64,000 bases of DNA. It comes from Methanoregula sp. (GTDB lineage Archaea > Halobacteriota > Methanomicrobia > Methanomicrobiales > Methanospirillaceae). The stretch is from the NCBI GenBank assembly GCA_026625165.1, contig CP112999.1, forward strand, positions 1,703,288-1,767,287. The letters run 5' to 3'. This document shows positions 19,079-27,601 of the stretch, piece by piece. The notes below the pieces were generated by a model. That model was not told the DNA's origin and made no database searches. It saw only the letters and a program-made list of their open reading frames with translations. Every line of letters starts with the position of its first letter. Positions within the stretch are counted from its first letter, which is position 1. The translations under genes were made by a program, and so were the position numbers.

Positions 19079-19232
19079 TTCATGCCTCGCTTTTGGTTTT
19101 TGCACTTCTGCCCTATACATCTTCCCGTTCCTGTGAACTTGAGGGCAGGACCGGTGTGATCGGGTTTTTAATGCCCGTTTTTATACTAAAATCCGGTGAC
19201 AAAAAAGAGAGAGATAATCAGGATAAAAAAAA

Positions 19233-19541
19233 TTATACGCTCTTCAGCTCGACCAGCTTGAGCGCCCGCCCTTTTTCGCAGATGTCGGGGGCGTTCCCGA
19301 GCACGTCCACGATGATGTACTTCTCTCCTTCCACGATCCCGTCGGGGTGGCAGAGCTCGAAGCTCCGGCAGTCGGCCTTGTTGCAGGAGGATTCGAATTT
19401 GATCTTCGAGTTGACCATCGCCATCTCGGCACTTATCAGCGCCGTAGACGGAGCCTCCATCACCTCGACTGCAGTTGCGCCGTTCAGGTGCACGCCGCAC
19501 TCGTGGTGTGTCGTGTGGACGGTTACGAAGGTCTTTCTGGC
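19233..19541 (-). pseudogene. Truncated UPF0179 copy
   Basis: The segment encodes the C-terminal 100 or so residues of a UPF0179 protein (from TFVTVHTTHHECGVHLNGA to ALKLVELKSV), close to the intact copy at 21265-21711 at both DNA and protein level. The N-terminal part with the cysteines C31, C34 and C40 is missing. Immediately upstream (about 19541-19640) the reading frame that would join is unrelated: it reads as a lysine/alanine-rich helical fragment (FARTKAKEAFAKANESF) and is out of register with the UPF0179 frame. The open frame can be extended to 19694, but that start would be inside the ATPase gene. I read it as a decayed duplicate. Confidence 0.75.
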
Positions 19542-19650
19542 AAAGGGCTGCCTTGAGGGCGAGCACGTCATTGAAGGACTCGTTGGCCTTTGCAAACGCC
19601 TCCTTTGCCTTCGTGCGGGCAAAGGCGTAGTATTCAGGACAAATATTATT

Positions 19651-21009
19651 TTAGGACTGTTCGAGATCAGCCCCGTCATACACAAGATATCCATCGTCCC
19701 TGAGCAGGACCTTCCCCTCTACAGTCCCGGCACAGAACAGCGCGTACTTCCGGTGCCGGTAATTCCCTGCGCGCACCATTTTTGCCTTCGACTTCAACCG
19801 GACGAGGATCTTTTTTGCTTCCGCTCGGCTGACATCCCCCCATTTGCACTCGCCAAAGACGACTGATGACTCGTCATCATTCACCGCGACAAGATCGATC
19901 TCATCCTCCTTGTACCACCAGTGACCGGTCCGGTATCCGGCAAGAACAGTGGCCGCATACTCGTCCTGGACAAACGCTTCGAACTGCCGGCCAAAGAACT
20001 GGTTAAAGTCAGGGAGCCGCATGTCCGCATGACCCGTCTCGATCTCCTGCCGGCGCGGGAACACGAACCTGTACCAGAAATCAAAGACCCTGTCCCTGAT
20101 CCGGTAGATTCCCTGCCGCGAACTCCCAAGAATAGGTACTTCTTTTTCCACCAGCATGAGCCGGATCATCGATTCGAGATACGGATAGATGTGCCGGCTG
20201 TCCATCCCGCAGAACTGGGCAATGGATCCCGGCGCTGTGTTGCCAAGGGCAATTGCGTGTAGGACGGACTGGTACACCTTAAGCTCGCGGAACTCCTGCG
20301 AGAGGATGAAGTAGGGTTCATGGTAAAAGTATCCATACCGGTTGAAAAATTCGTTCCGGAAAAAGGAACTGCAGTCATCGTAATCACCGGCCTTGAGCAG
20401 GTACTCCGGTATTCCACCGATCGACAGGTACACTCTCAGGGCATCAGGAAACGACAGGCGGAGAAACCGTCCTGCATCACGGAAATGCAGTGGCGCAAGC
20501 AGAATGTCCCGCGTCCGCCTGCCATAGAGGGGAGATGTCGACGAAAGAGCCAGATCGCTCATGAGGGAGAGGATCGATCCAGAGAAGAGGAGGCACCATT
20601 CCGAATTGGTGATACTCCTGTCCCACACCTTCTGGAGCGTAGAAAGCAGGGAGGGATCGTTCTTGATCAGGTACGTGAACTCGTCGATCACGAGATATGT
20701 CCTTTCAGCGACATGCTTCTGCGCGAGATACGTGAAAATCTGCTCCCATGTCCGGATATCAAGTTCCGCAAGGAGCGGATCTTTGAAATATTCCGCGCAT
20801 CGATCCCTGAGCTGGGCGATCTGGATATGGGGGGCGGCGTCCTCTGCAATATAGAGGATGCCAGGTTTTCCCCGGATGAATTCATCGATGAGCCGGGTTT
20901 TTCCGATCCTCCTACGGCCATAAAGGATGATGAGTCGCCCTCCAGATCCCCTCCACTCCCGCTCCAGAAGCGAGATCTCCTCATCCCTGTCAACAAATTC
21001 CCTAATCAC
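19651..21009 (-). CDS. Archaeal AAA ATPase with DUF234 nuclease-like domain
   Basis: 452-residue protein of the archaeal ATPase/DUF234 family. Walker A is YGRRRIGKTRL (near residues 30-40) and Walker B is TYLVIDEFTYL (near 103-113); a winged-helix segment follows in the middle. The C-terminal domain has EIDLVAVNDDESSVVFGECKWG, matching a PD-(D/E)XK nuclease fold (D, E-x-K). Such ATPases are common, patchily distributed and of unknown role. The start is GTG at 21009, consistent with a family N-terminus FVDRDEEISLLE. A tandem palindromic element overlaps the start codon. Confidence 0.88.
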   Translation of the reverse strand: MIREFVDRDEEISLLEREWRGSGGRLIILYGRRRIGKTRLIDEFIRGKPGILYIAEDAAPHIQIAQLRDRCAEYFKDPLLAELDIRTWEQIFTYLAQKHVAERTYLVIDEFTYLIKNDPSLLSTLQKVWDRSITNSEWCLLFSGSILSLMSDLALSSTSPLYGRRTRDILLAPLHFRDAGRFLRLSFPDALRVYLSIGGIPEYLLKAGDYDDCSSFFRNEFFNRYGYFYHEPYFILSQEFRELKVYQSVLHAIALGNTAPGSIAQFCGMDSRHIYPYLESMIRLMLVEKEVPILGSSRQGIYRIRDRVFDFWYRFVFPRRQEIETGHADMRLPDFNQFFGRQFEAFVQDEYAATVLAGYRTGHWWYKEDEIDLVAVNDDESSVVFGECKWGDVSRAEAKKILVRLKSKAKMVRAGNYRHRKYALFCAGTVEGKVLLRDDGYLVYDGADLEQS

Positions 21010-21040
21010 GATTAGTACTAATCACGATTAGGAATATATA
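21002..21040 (-). promoter_or_regulatory. Tandem palindromic operator and TATA box of the DUF234 ATPase
   Basis: Two perfect copies of the 14-mer CTAATCACGATTAG lie at 21002-21015 and 21018-21031, separated by TA. Each copy is itself an inverted repeat (CTAAT-CACG-ATTAG). On the minus strand a TATA-like tract follows at 21034-21040. It centres about 28 bases before the GTG, so transcription would start within or just before the repeats and the mRNA would be nearly leaderless. A repressor bound here would block both transcription start and elongation. Confidence 0.7.
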
Positions 21041-21264
21041 CTTGCCGCCATTTCAAGATGGAAATACAAAAGAAGGAGGTAGTTCTTATCGCTTTGTCTT
21101 TGTCGGCTTTTTCACCGCCCAGCAATCTCGCACAAATTCCCATAACCTCTCTGTCATCCAAATGTCAATTCACTTAGTTAGATCTGAATTATTCCGCATC
21201 AAATGTAAATGGGGAATCATGAAATTTTCCAATTGCAAAAATAGCAGATTACCTATTAAAAATC

Positions 21265-21711
21265 TCACGATCCTTTCAGTTCAACGAGCTTGAGCGCCCG
21301 CCCTTTTTCGCAGATGTCGGGGGCGTTCCCGAGCACATCCGCAACGATGTACTTCTCCCCTTCCACGATCCCGTCGGGGTGGCAGAGCTCATAGCTCCGG
21401 CAGTCCCCCTTGTTGCAGGATGATTCGAATTTGATCTTTGAATTGACCATCGCCATCTCTGCACTGATCAGCGCCGTCGACGGCGCCTCCATGACCTCGA
21501 CCGCAGTTGCCCCGTTGATGTGCATGCTGCATTCGTGGTGCGTTGTCCGGACGGTGACGACCCTGTACTTCCTGCCCTTCTGGAGGTTGTGGCACGCTTT
21601 TTTCACCTTGCAGGTCTCGCAGCCGGCAGCCTCACCTTCGTAAATGAACTCGACGCCCTGCCGGGCATGCACCGTCCCTATCAGGGTCACCTTGGTCTTT
21701 GCTTCTGCCAT
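21265..21711 (-). CDS. UPF0179 family protein (intact copy)
   Basis: 148-residue archaeal protein of unknown function. It is cysteine-rich: C31, C34 and C40 in AAGCETCKVKKAC, C61 in HHECSMH, a pair in SSCNKGDC, C in YELCHPDG, and C in APDICEKGRAL. The spacing suggests a metal or Fe-S site. The N-terminal domain (VTLIGTVHARQGVEFIYEG) looks like a beta-barrel. It lies 6 bp downstream of egsA and is probably co-transcribed with it. Confidence 0.85.
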   Translation of the reverse strand: MAEAKTKVTLIGTVHARQGVEFIYEGEAAGCETCKVKKACHNLQKGRKYRVVTVRTTHHECSMHINGATAVEVMEAPSTALISAEMAMVNSKIKFESSCNKGDCRSYELCHPDGIVEGEKYIVADVLGNAPDICEKGRALKLVELKGS

Positions 21712-21717
21712 AATACC

Positions 21718-22797
21718 TCACTCCTCATAGAGCATCCGGACCAGCTTTTCCGCGGACTCCTGTGTCAGTCCCATATCAAATATGGTAAAGCGCTCCGGAC
21801 GGATGGTCTTTGCCATGAGGAGCGCTTCGACTGCCGTGCTGTCATCGATCCCCACATCTTCCGGGGTTGTCGGGGCGCCGATCATCTTTAACGATGCCCG
21901 GATCCCCTTCCAGTCCCCGCCGTGCAGGTACATCGAGATGATCGTGCCGATCCCGCAGCTCTCGCCATGCAGGGCTTTTCCGGGGGCAAGCCGGTCAAGG
22001 GCATGCGAGAACTTGTGCTCGCCGCCGCTCCCCGGGCGGGAGGAGCCGGCGATGCTCATCGAGACACCGCTTGAGACCAGCGCCTTTATCACAAACCTCG
22101 CGGACTCCTCGTTGTGCGGCCGGATGACGTGGGCGTTTTTTACGAGGATCTCTGCTGTCATCTTCGAGAGCGCCATCGCGTACTCGCTCACCGGCTCGCC
22201 TTTCACCCGGTATGCAAGATCCCAGTCGAGGATTGCCGTGTAATTCGAGATGATGTCGGCACACCCTGCTGCGAGGAGCCGGTGCGGGGCGGCGGCGATG
22301 ATGCCGGTATCGGCCACGATCGCAATCGGGGGGTGCGCCTCAAGGGACGCGTGCCCCTCCATGGTGGGAAGCGATGCACGGGCGGATGCAATCCCGTCAT
22401 GCGAAGCCGCGGTGGGGACCGATATGAACTGTTTGTCCGTGTTATACGAGACGATCTTTGCGGTATCGATCACCCTGCCGCCGCCGACCCCCACAACAAA
22501 ATCCACGCCTTTTGCTGCAGCCTCTCCTTTTTTGATCACCGACGGGCTGATCGTTTCTGCAAAAAACGTCGTGATATCATAGTCGTCGTCCATGAGCCCC
22601 CGCACCCGGTCCCCGGCGAGGTCCATGGTACTTTTCCCGGATATGAGGAGAGCAGAGCCGCCGAGCGTTAAGTCCTCGCAGACATCGGGTATCTGGGCGA
22701 GCACGTCATGACCGATCACCACATCACGGGGGAGCTGCATCCACCGGGACTTGTCAAACGGCTTAGATTTGAGTAATTTTATAGGCTCTGAGCTCAT
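21718..22797 (-). CDS. egsA: sn-glycerol-1-phosphate dehydrogenase
   Basis: 359-residue NAD(P)-dependent enzyme that reduces dihydroxyacetone phosphate to sn-glycerol-1-phosphate, setting the stereochemistry of archaeal lipids. The nucleotide-binding region has VVGVGGGRVIDTAKIV and the conserved SVPTAASHDGIAS block. Zinc ligands are expected at the Asp in AAGCADIISNY and the two His residues in GGEHKFSHAL and LHGESCGIG. The start ATG at 22797 is only 11 bp from the start of the divergent DUF63 gene. Confidence 0.95.
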   Translation of the reverse strand: MSSEPIKLLKSKPFDKSRWMQLPRDVVIGHDVLAQIPDVCEDLTLGGSALLISGKSTMDLAGDRVRGLMDDDYDITTFFAETISPSVIKKGEAAAKGVDFVVGVGGGRVIDTAKIVSYNTDKQFISVPTAASHDGIASARASLPTMEGHASLEAHPPIAIVADTGIIAAAPHRLLAAGCADIISNYTAILDWDLAYRVKGEPVSEYAMALSKMTAEILVKNAHVIRPHNEESARFVIKALVSSGVSMSIAGSSRPGSGGEHKFSHALDRLAPGKALHGESCGIGTIISMYLHGGDWKGIRASLKMIGAPTTPEDVGIDDSTAVEALLMAKTIRPERFTIFDMGLTQESAEKLVRMLYEE

Positions 22798-22808
22798 TGA
22801 GATCAGAA

Positions 22809-23675
22809 ATGATTAGTGAGTTCATCTACAAATACTACATCGATCCCATAAGGTACGGCCAGCCCTATAACGTTGTTGACACGCTCACCTACGCATTCAT
22901 CCTCGTTCTCGGCATTTACATCTTTTACCGGTGGCTGATGAGTTCCCGGTACTTAAACCGGATCCGGCTCACGGTGGATACGGAGTTCATCCTCGCCACG
23001 CTCCCCTATGTAGTGCTGGGCGGGGTGTTGCGGGTCGTCCAGGATACGGGGATGATCAAGGGTGACTTCCAGTTCCTGCTGGTCACGCCGCTCATCTATT
23101 TTGTCCTCTTTTTCTTCACGCTTGGCATGATCTTTTTGTCGCGGTACCTCCAGGCACAGGGTTTTGTCAAGAACTTCCTCTCGTTTTACGCGTCTGCCGG
23201 CAGCATGGCTGCATTTATCGTGGTGCTCACCCTCACGGCTTACGGGATGAACGTGACACAGATCGACCTCTTTGTCCTGTTTGTCATCCCCCTCATGGCA
23301 GTGACGGCGACCGCTGTCCTCTGGGCATTCATGAGGTACGCGCTTGCATGGAAATACGTCAGCCACCCGCTCTACATCACCCTCATCTTCGGGCATATGC
23401 TGGACGCGAGCGCGACCAGCTACGGTATCGACCTTCACCCCGCACTCCAATACATTGAACAGCATGTGGTGGGTTCGAACCTCATCGAGTGGACGGGCAC
23501 GGCGTTTGTCATGTTCCCGTTAAAACTGATCGTGCTCTTCCCCGCGATTTACGTCCTCGAGCTGTACCGCAAAGAGGCGGATGAGGACTTCTGGCACCTT
23601 GTCGTGCTCGCCATGATCATCGTCGGGCTTGCACCCGGCATCCGGGACATGACGCGGATGGTGCTCTATGTCTGA
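22809..23675 (+). CDS. DUF63 family membrane protein
   Basis: 288-residue integral membrane protein with about eight hydrophobic segments; archaeal DUF63 has no known function. Typical blocks are DPIRYGQPYNVVDTLTYAFI at the N-terminus and GHMLDASATSYGIDLHP in the second half. I chose the ATG at 22809 over a TTG at 22797. It overlaps the next gene, a SpoIIM homologue, by 8 bp, suggesting a shared membrane function. A TATA-like AATTTTATAG at 22775-22785 would give a leaderless mRNA. Confidence 0.85.
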   Translation: MISEFIYKYYIDPIRYGQPYNVVDTLTYAFILVLGIYIFYRWLMSSRYLNRIRLTVDTEFILATLPYVVLGGVLRVVQDTGMIKGDFQFLLVTPLIYFVLFFFTLGMIFLSRYLQAQGFVKNFLSFYASAGSMAAFIVVLTLTAYGMNVTQIDLFVLFVIPLMAVTATAVLWAFMRYALAWKYVSHPLYITLIFGHMLDASATSYGIDLHPALQYIEQHVVGSNLIEWTGTAFVMFPLKLIVLFPAIYVLELYRKEADEDFWHLVVLAMIIVGLAPGIRDMTRMVLYV

Positions 23676-24234
23676 ACCGGGCCTTGGCAGGGCGGTCGTC
23701 ATCATATTTTTGCTCTTTTTTACTACCATCCTCATAGGCTGGGTGGGAACTGCCCAGAACCCTGAGATTGGCGAGGAGTTCATGCACATGTTCCAGAAAG
23801 ATGTCGCAAAGCAGGTGATGGGGGGCAGTGACGCTGAGATCGGGGGCAAGATCTTCCTCAATAACATCGAAGCCTGCATCCTGCTCTTTTTGGGAGGTGC
23901 GTCCTTTGGGATATTTACCATCCTCATCATGAGCTTAAACGGCATCGTTATCGGCGCCATCATGGAGATCGTCCACGAACAGCACAGTTCTGCCTTTGTC
24001 GCGGCAGCAATCCTCCCGCACGGAATCTTCGAGATCCCCGGTTTTATCCTTGCCGGCGCTCTGGGGATTTTGCTCTCCCAGTCTCTTGTCAATGAGTATT
24101 ACGGATCGGGCGATGCAGCGGCCGAAACAGAGCGGCTCACACGGAATTTTATGCTCATGGTCCTCCCGCTGATCGCGGTTGCGGCGGTTGTCGAGGCTTT
24201 TATTACGCCGCAGGTCATACAATTGGTGGTTTAA
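23668..24234 (+). CDS. Stage II sporulation protein M (SpoIIM) homologue
   Basis: 188-residue membrane protein with four to five TM helices. The pattern IFLNNIEACILLFLGG...GIFTILIMSLNGIVIGAI and the ILPHGIFEIPGFILAGALG block are signatures of the SpoIIM family. In archaea the role is unknown; SpoIIM in Bacillus acts in membrane engulfment. It is coupled to DUF63 upstream and 9 bp ahead of proS. Confidence 0.88.
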   Translation: MSEPGLGRAVVIIFLLFFTTILIGWVGTAQNPEIGEEFMHMFQKDVAKQVMGGSDAEIGGKIFLNNIEACILLFLGGASFGIFTILIMSLNGIVIGAIMEIVHEQHSSAFVAAAILPHGIFEIPGFILAGALGILLSQSLVNEYYGSGDAAAETERLTRNFMLMVLPLIAVAAVVEAFITPQVIQLVV

Positions 24235-24243
24235 GGTTTTTTC

Positions 24244-25680
24244 ATGGACGAGGATAAGGGCGCACTGCCGCCAAAACACCAGTTTTCCGAATGGTATAAC
24301 GATATTTTATGGCGTGCGGAGATCATGGACGTCCGCTACCCGGTCAAGGGGCTCTACGTCTGGTACCCGTACGGGTTTGCACTCCGGAAGCACGTGTACC
24401 AGCGCCTGCGTGACCTCCTCGACCGCGAACATTCGGAGGCACTCTTTCCCCTGCTCATCCCCGAGCAGGAGTTCATGAAGGAAGCCGAGCACATCAAGGG
24501 CTTTGAGGACGAGGTGTACTGGGTCACGCACGGGGGGACGAGCCCGCTTGAAGTGAAACTCGCACTGCGCCCGACGAGCGAGACGGCGATTTACCCGATG
24601 TACGCACTCTGGGTGCGTTCGCATGCGGATTTACCGCTGCGGATCTACCAGGTCGTCAACACGTTCCGGTACGAGACCAAGCAGACCCGGCCGCTTATCC
24701 GCCTGCGCGAGATCACCTCGTTCATGGAGTCGCACACGGTGCACGCGACATGGGACGAGGCAGAGGCACAGGTGGAGAGCGAGATTGTACTGACCCGGGA
24801 GTTCTACGAGTCCATGTGCATCCCCGTCATCATCTCGAAGCGTCCCGACTGGGACAAGTTCCCCGGCGCGGATTACACGATTGCCGTGGACACGGTCATG
24901 CCCAACGGCAGGACCCTCCAGATTGGCACCGTCCACCACCTCGGCACCCATTTCTCAAAGACGTTTGCCATCAACTACGAGGACAAAAACGGGGAGCAGC
25001 AGCTGGCAAACCAGACCTGCTACGGCATCTCGGAGCGGTGCATTGCTGCATTAATCGGCGTCCACGGCGACGACAAGGGGCTTATCCTCCCCCCTGCGGT
25101 TGCAGCGGTCCAGGTCGTGATCGTGCCGATCTTGATCGGGAAACGGCATGACGACGTGCTCGCGTCGGCACAGAAACTCGAGGAGGAACTCAAAAGCGCC
25201 GGGTTCCGGACAAAGATAGATATCCGGGACATGCGGCCCGGCGCGAAATACTACTGGTGGGAGCTCCGGGGCGTGCCGCTCCGGCTCGAACTGGGGCCAA
25301 GAGATATCGACGCCGGCAAGGTGATGGCGGTGACCCGGCTTGGCGGGAAGACGTCGCTCGACCGCGCCGGCATCGCCGGTGGCACAAGGAAAGTCCTTGC
25401 CGAAATCTCGCAGGCGATGAAAGCAAAAGCCGAAGAGCATGTGAAGAACAGCCTCTGCACGGCTGGCACGGTCGATGCCCTGACCGCAGCGCTCAACGAC
25501 AGCAGGGTCGCGGTCGTCCCGTGGTGCGGCGACCATGGGTGCGGGGACGCGATCGAGGAGAAGTCGAGCTCAAGCATCCTCGGAACGGAAGCCCGGTCGC
25601 CCTATGTTCCGGATGCCGGCGGGGCGTGCGTCATCTGCGGGAAACCGGGGAAGGCCACGCTCGTGGGAAGGACGTATTGA
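24244..25680 (+). CDS. proS: Prolyl-tRNA synthetase (archaeal/eukaryotic type)
   Basis: 478-residue class II aminoacyl-tRNA synthetase charging tRNA-Pro. Motif 1 and the proline-pocket region are seen in [15 protein letters not shown], motif 2 in [17 protein letters not shown], and motif 3 in the C-terminal half. The anticodon-binding domain follows from about residue 285 ([13 protein letters not shown]). The C-terminal zinc-binding domain has cysteines in [11 protein letters not shown] and [10 protein letters not shown]. It ends before a T-rich stretch. Confidence 0.96.
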   Translation: MDEDKGALPPKHQFSEWYNDILWRAEIMDVRYPVKGLYVWYPYGFALRKHVYQRLRDLLDREHSEALFPLLIPEQEFMKEAEHIKGFEDEVYWVTHGGTSPLEVKLALRPTSETAIYPMYALWVRSHADLPLRIYQVVNTFRYETKQTRPLIRLREITSFMESHTVHATWDEAEAQVESEIVLTREFYESMCIPVIISKRPDWDKFPGADYTIAVDTVMPNGRTLQIGTVHHLGTHFSKTFAINYEDKNGEQQLANQTCYGISERCIAALIGVHGDDKGLILPPAVAAVQVVIVPILIGKRHDDVLASAQKLEEELKSAGFRTKIDIRDMRPGAKYYWWELRGVPLRLELGPRDIDAGKVMAVTRLGGKTSLDRAGIAGGTRKVLAEISQAMKAKAEEHVKNSLCTAGTVDALTAALNDSRVAVVPWCGDHGCGDAIEEKSSSSILGTEARSPYVPDAGGACVICGKPGKATLVGRTY

Positions 25681-25686
25681 ACAGAA

Positions 25687-25762
25687 TTTTTTTTAATTTT
25701 TCGACAACACTCAAGAACAACTGTCAGACCTTTTCTGATTTACGGTTGAATTTTTTTTTTTT
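25687..25762 (+). terminator. U-rich terminators after proS
   Basis: Two T-runs follow the proS stop: an eight-T run at 25687-25694 extended by four more Ts after AA, and a twelve-T run at 25751-25762. Archaeal transcription typically ends in such oligo-T tracts without a stem-loop. Confidence 0.55.
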
Positions 25763-25764
25763 GG

Positions 25765-26045
25765 TTCTCATCAGGGACCCGATCCGGGGGATCCCAATTA
25801 CCACTGTTTTTTCTGATTCAGGTATTACAGTCCGACCCGGCAACCCGTCTGCCGCATAATTAGGGCTATTTGCGGACTTATCCGGCCACGCTGCGGGCTC
25901 CGATACCCTGAAATAAGCAATTTACGGGCGATTCGTAAAACAATCAGGACATATTTTGCCAAATTCGTGCCTGAAAACACTCCTGATACCATCCGGAGAG
26001 GGTAATCTGGGCTTAAAATGAGGAGATCTGGTATGAGCTCTTCAG
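25765..26045 (+). repeat. Non-coding tandem repeat, copy 1
   Basis: First of two imperfect direct copies of a segment of about 280 bp. Shared blocks include GATCCGGGGGATCC-like sequence at the left, GGGCTATTTGCGGACTT, AAATAAGCAATTTACGGG, TCGTGCCTGAAAACACTCC and AAAATGAGGAGAT at the right. A 6-bp hairpin TTTACG/CGTAAA with a 7-base loop lies at 25921-25939. No open frame is conserved between copies. Confidence 0.75.
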
Positions 26046-26066
26046 CGAGATCCTGCCAGGAGGATG

Positions 26067-26355
26067 ATCAGGTATCCGGTGGAGGGATCCGGATCCGATC
26101 CAACTCCCCCTGTTTTTCAGGCATCCACAGACTGTAGGTCAAACCGGGAACCGATTCTGCCTCCAATTGATGCTATTTGTGGACTTTTTCAGGCACGATA
26201 CAGCCCCCGATAACCAAAAATAAGCAATTTGCGGGTGATTCGCAAAACAATTGGGACACTTTTTGCCGATTTCGTGCCTGAAAACACTCCGGATACCCCC
26301 CGGGAAGGGCAATCGGAGCCCAAAATGAGGAGATTTGGTACTATGAATCCTCAGG
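26067..26355 (+). repeat. Non-coding tandem repeat, copy 2
   Basis: Second copy, about 20 bp after copy 1 ends. It aligns over nearly its whole length with scattered substitutions and small indels. The internal hairpin is TTTGCG/CGCAAA at 26228-26246. A 13-bp perfect inverted repeat (26186-26198 with 26272-26284) encloses it. Its right end runs up to the small gene on the opposite strand. Confidence 0.75.
26186..26284 (+). other. Nested hairpin, possible structured RNA
   Basis: TTTTCAGGCACGA at 26186-26198 is the exact reverse complement of TCGTGCCTGAAAA at 26272-26284, and the loop contains the 6-bp hairpin at 26228-26246. The corresponding inner stem in copy 1 keeps pairing through a compensatory A-T to G-C change; the outer stem of copy 1 is degraded. 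Strand and transcription are unknown. It could also be a palindromic DNA element. Confidence 0.45.
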
Positions 26356-26405
26356 GATACCCCATCCCTGTAAAAAAGGGGTATATGGATATCGGAGAGT
26401 CCCTG

Positions 26406-26852
26406 TCATCCCTGTACCGGGGTCGTAGCCGGTATCGTATCACTCGTAGCCGGTACCGGATCACTCACAGCCGCTGCCACCACGACCGGTTCCTTTCCCG
26501 GTTCCGGAGCCGGTCTGCCGTCCTTGCCGATCCGTTCGATAACGGTATCCCCAATCCTGAAGTACCTCCAGCCATGCCGGGAATAGATCCAGAGCTCGCG
26601 GCTGACCGGGCCCGAACCGGGGAGGGAACGGATGAGGTCGATCGTCTCGCTGCATTCTGCTTCGACATTTTTGGGTGAGCAGTGAAGGCGGGACACTCTC
26701 TGGAGGCGGACAAAGACAACATGCCCCGGACTCCGGATCACAAAGTCACTGACCCGGTCCGGTTCCGGACAGAACTTCATGACCTCGCCTCTCGCCCGGG
26801 CCGTCACGATCGCATCGTCCAGTCCCGTTGTCGGCCGCCGCCCTCTCGTCAT
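26406..26852 (-). CDS. Hypothetical protein, second gene of a coupled pair
   Basis: 148 residues from the ATG at 26852, which overlaps the upstream stop as ATGA. The centre reads DFVIRSPGHVVFVRLQRVSRL, the strand pattern of a nuclease-like fold but without a clear catalytic triad, followed by ETIDLIRSLPGSG and an RELWIYSRHGWRYFRIGD strand pair. The last 20 residues are a Pro/Ala/Thr repeat encoded by a 21-bp direct repeat near 26424-26466. I do not recognise the family. The coding start of the family is supported only by the overlap. Confidence 0.55.
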   Translation of the reverse strand: MTRGRRPTTGLDDAIVTARARGEVMKFCPEPDRVSDFVIRSPGHVVFVRLQRVSRLHCSPKNVEAECSETIDLIRSLPGSGPVSRELWIYSRHGWRYFRIGDTVIERIGKDGRPAPEPGKEPVVVAAAVSDPVPATSDTIPATTPVQG

Positions 26853-27169
26853 GATACCCCACACTCCTTTCCTTTACCGATCCGTACCGCTTTCCCGCGA
26901 CCAACAGCCCTCGCCCTCAGCTCGCGTTTCACCGGCCGGGTGCGGGTGCTGATATTGTAGTAATGGCTGCGGGTCTTTCGTACGATCATCCGCTCCTCTT
27001 TTTTGCTTTCCTGCCTTGCATCGGAACCCGTCTTCGTCCGGCCAGCGCACCCTGCACCGGCCGGGACTCCATCCTGTTCAATCGCCTCCCGCAACGATGC
27101 TGCAGCGGGCACCGGGCTGATCGTGTTCTCCTGCGATTCCTGCTTATTATTTTCAGTATTGACTGTCAT
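26849..27169 (-). CDS. Hypothetical basic protein, first gene of a coupled pair
   Basis: 106 residues. The N-terminal 60 are low-complexity and polar; the C-terminal 46 are strongly basic (MIVRKTRSHYYNIST, then RTRPVKRELRARAVGRGK), suggesting nucleic-acid binding. A second start at that internal Met is possible. An A/T-rich block at 27226-27245 could hold its promoter. The stop codon overlaps the next start (ATGA). No family recognised. Confidence 0.5.
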   Translation of the reverse strand: MTVNTENNKQESQENTISPVPAAASLREAIEQDGVPAGAGCAGRTKTGSDARQESKKEERMIVRKTRSHYYNISTRTRPVKRELRARAVGRGKAVRIGKGKECGVS

Positions 27170-27364
27170 GTTTGGTTCACTTCTTCCTGCTTTTGTTCAA
27201 CAACGATTCTTTTTAGAGCCGGTCCCCTTTCTTAAAAATTTTTAAAACGCCGGACCGGGTGGAGCCTTGGCTATCGTCCTGTACACGGTTACACATCGCA
27301 GTCGGCAGGTAACCTGCAGGATAACAGCCTTGAATAAAACCCCGACACCGGAACCCGGCGTTAT

Positions 27365-27601
27365 CTAACGATCACCAAAAAACGTAAAGAGCGAAAAGAC
27401 CGGGGCGTGGCCGCTCGTCAACCTGTACCGCTTCCCCGCATTCAGGACATTTCCATCAGATGATACAACGAGCGCTCTTGCACAGGCAACGGCTGACGGC
27501 ATGGGCTTGATTGTGTGGAAAGCAGCAGCGAGCCTCTCTTTCAAGGCCGCCGCAGTCTGTTTCGCCCATGTCTTCAGTTGTTCTATGAGCTCGCGGATCA
27601 T
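27365..27601 (-). CDS. Hypothetical small protein
   Basis: 78 residues: an N-terminal amphipathic helix (MIRELIEQLKTWAKQTAAALKE) and a C-terminal part without recognisable motif. A good TATA box (GAGTATATAATC on the minus strand) lies about 33 bases upstream, with an AGGT about 9 bases before the ATG, which is why I keep it. Function unknown. Confidence 0.5.
   Translation of the reverse strand: MIRELIEQLKTWAKQTAAALKERLAAAFHTIKPMPSAVACARALVVSSDGNVLNAGKRYRLTSGHAPVFSLFTFFGDR

Noticed and set aside
26424-26466. 21-bp direct repeat as an attachment site
   Set aside because: It lies in frame within a coding tail (Pro/Ala/Thr repeat) and no integrase is near.
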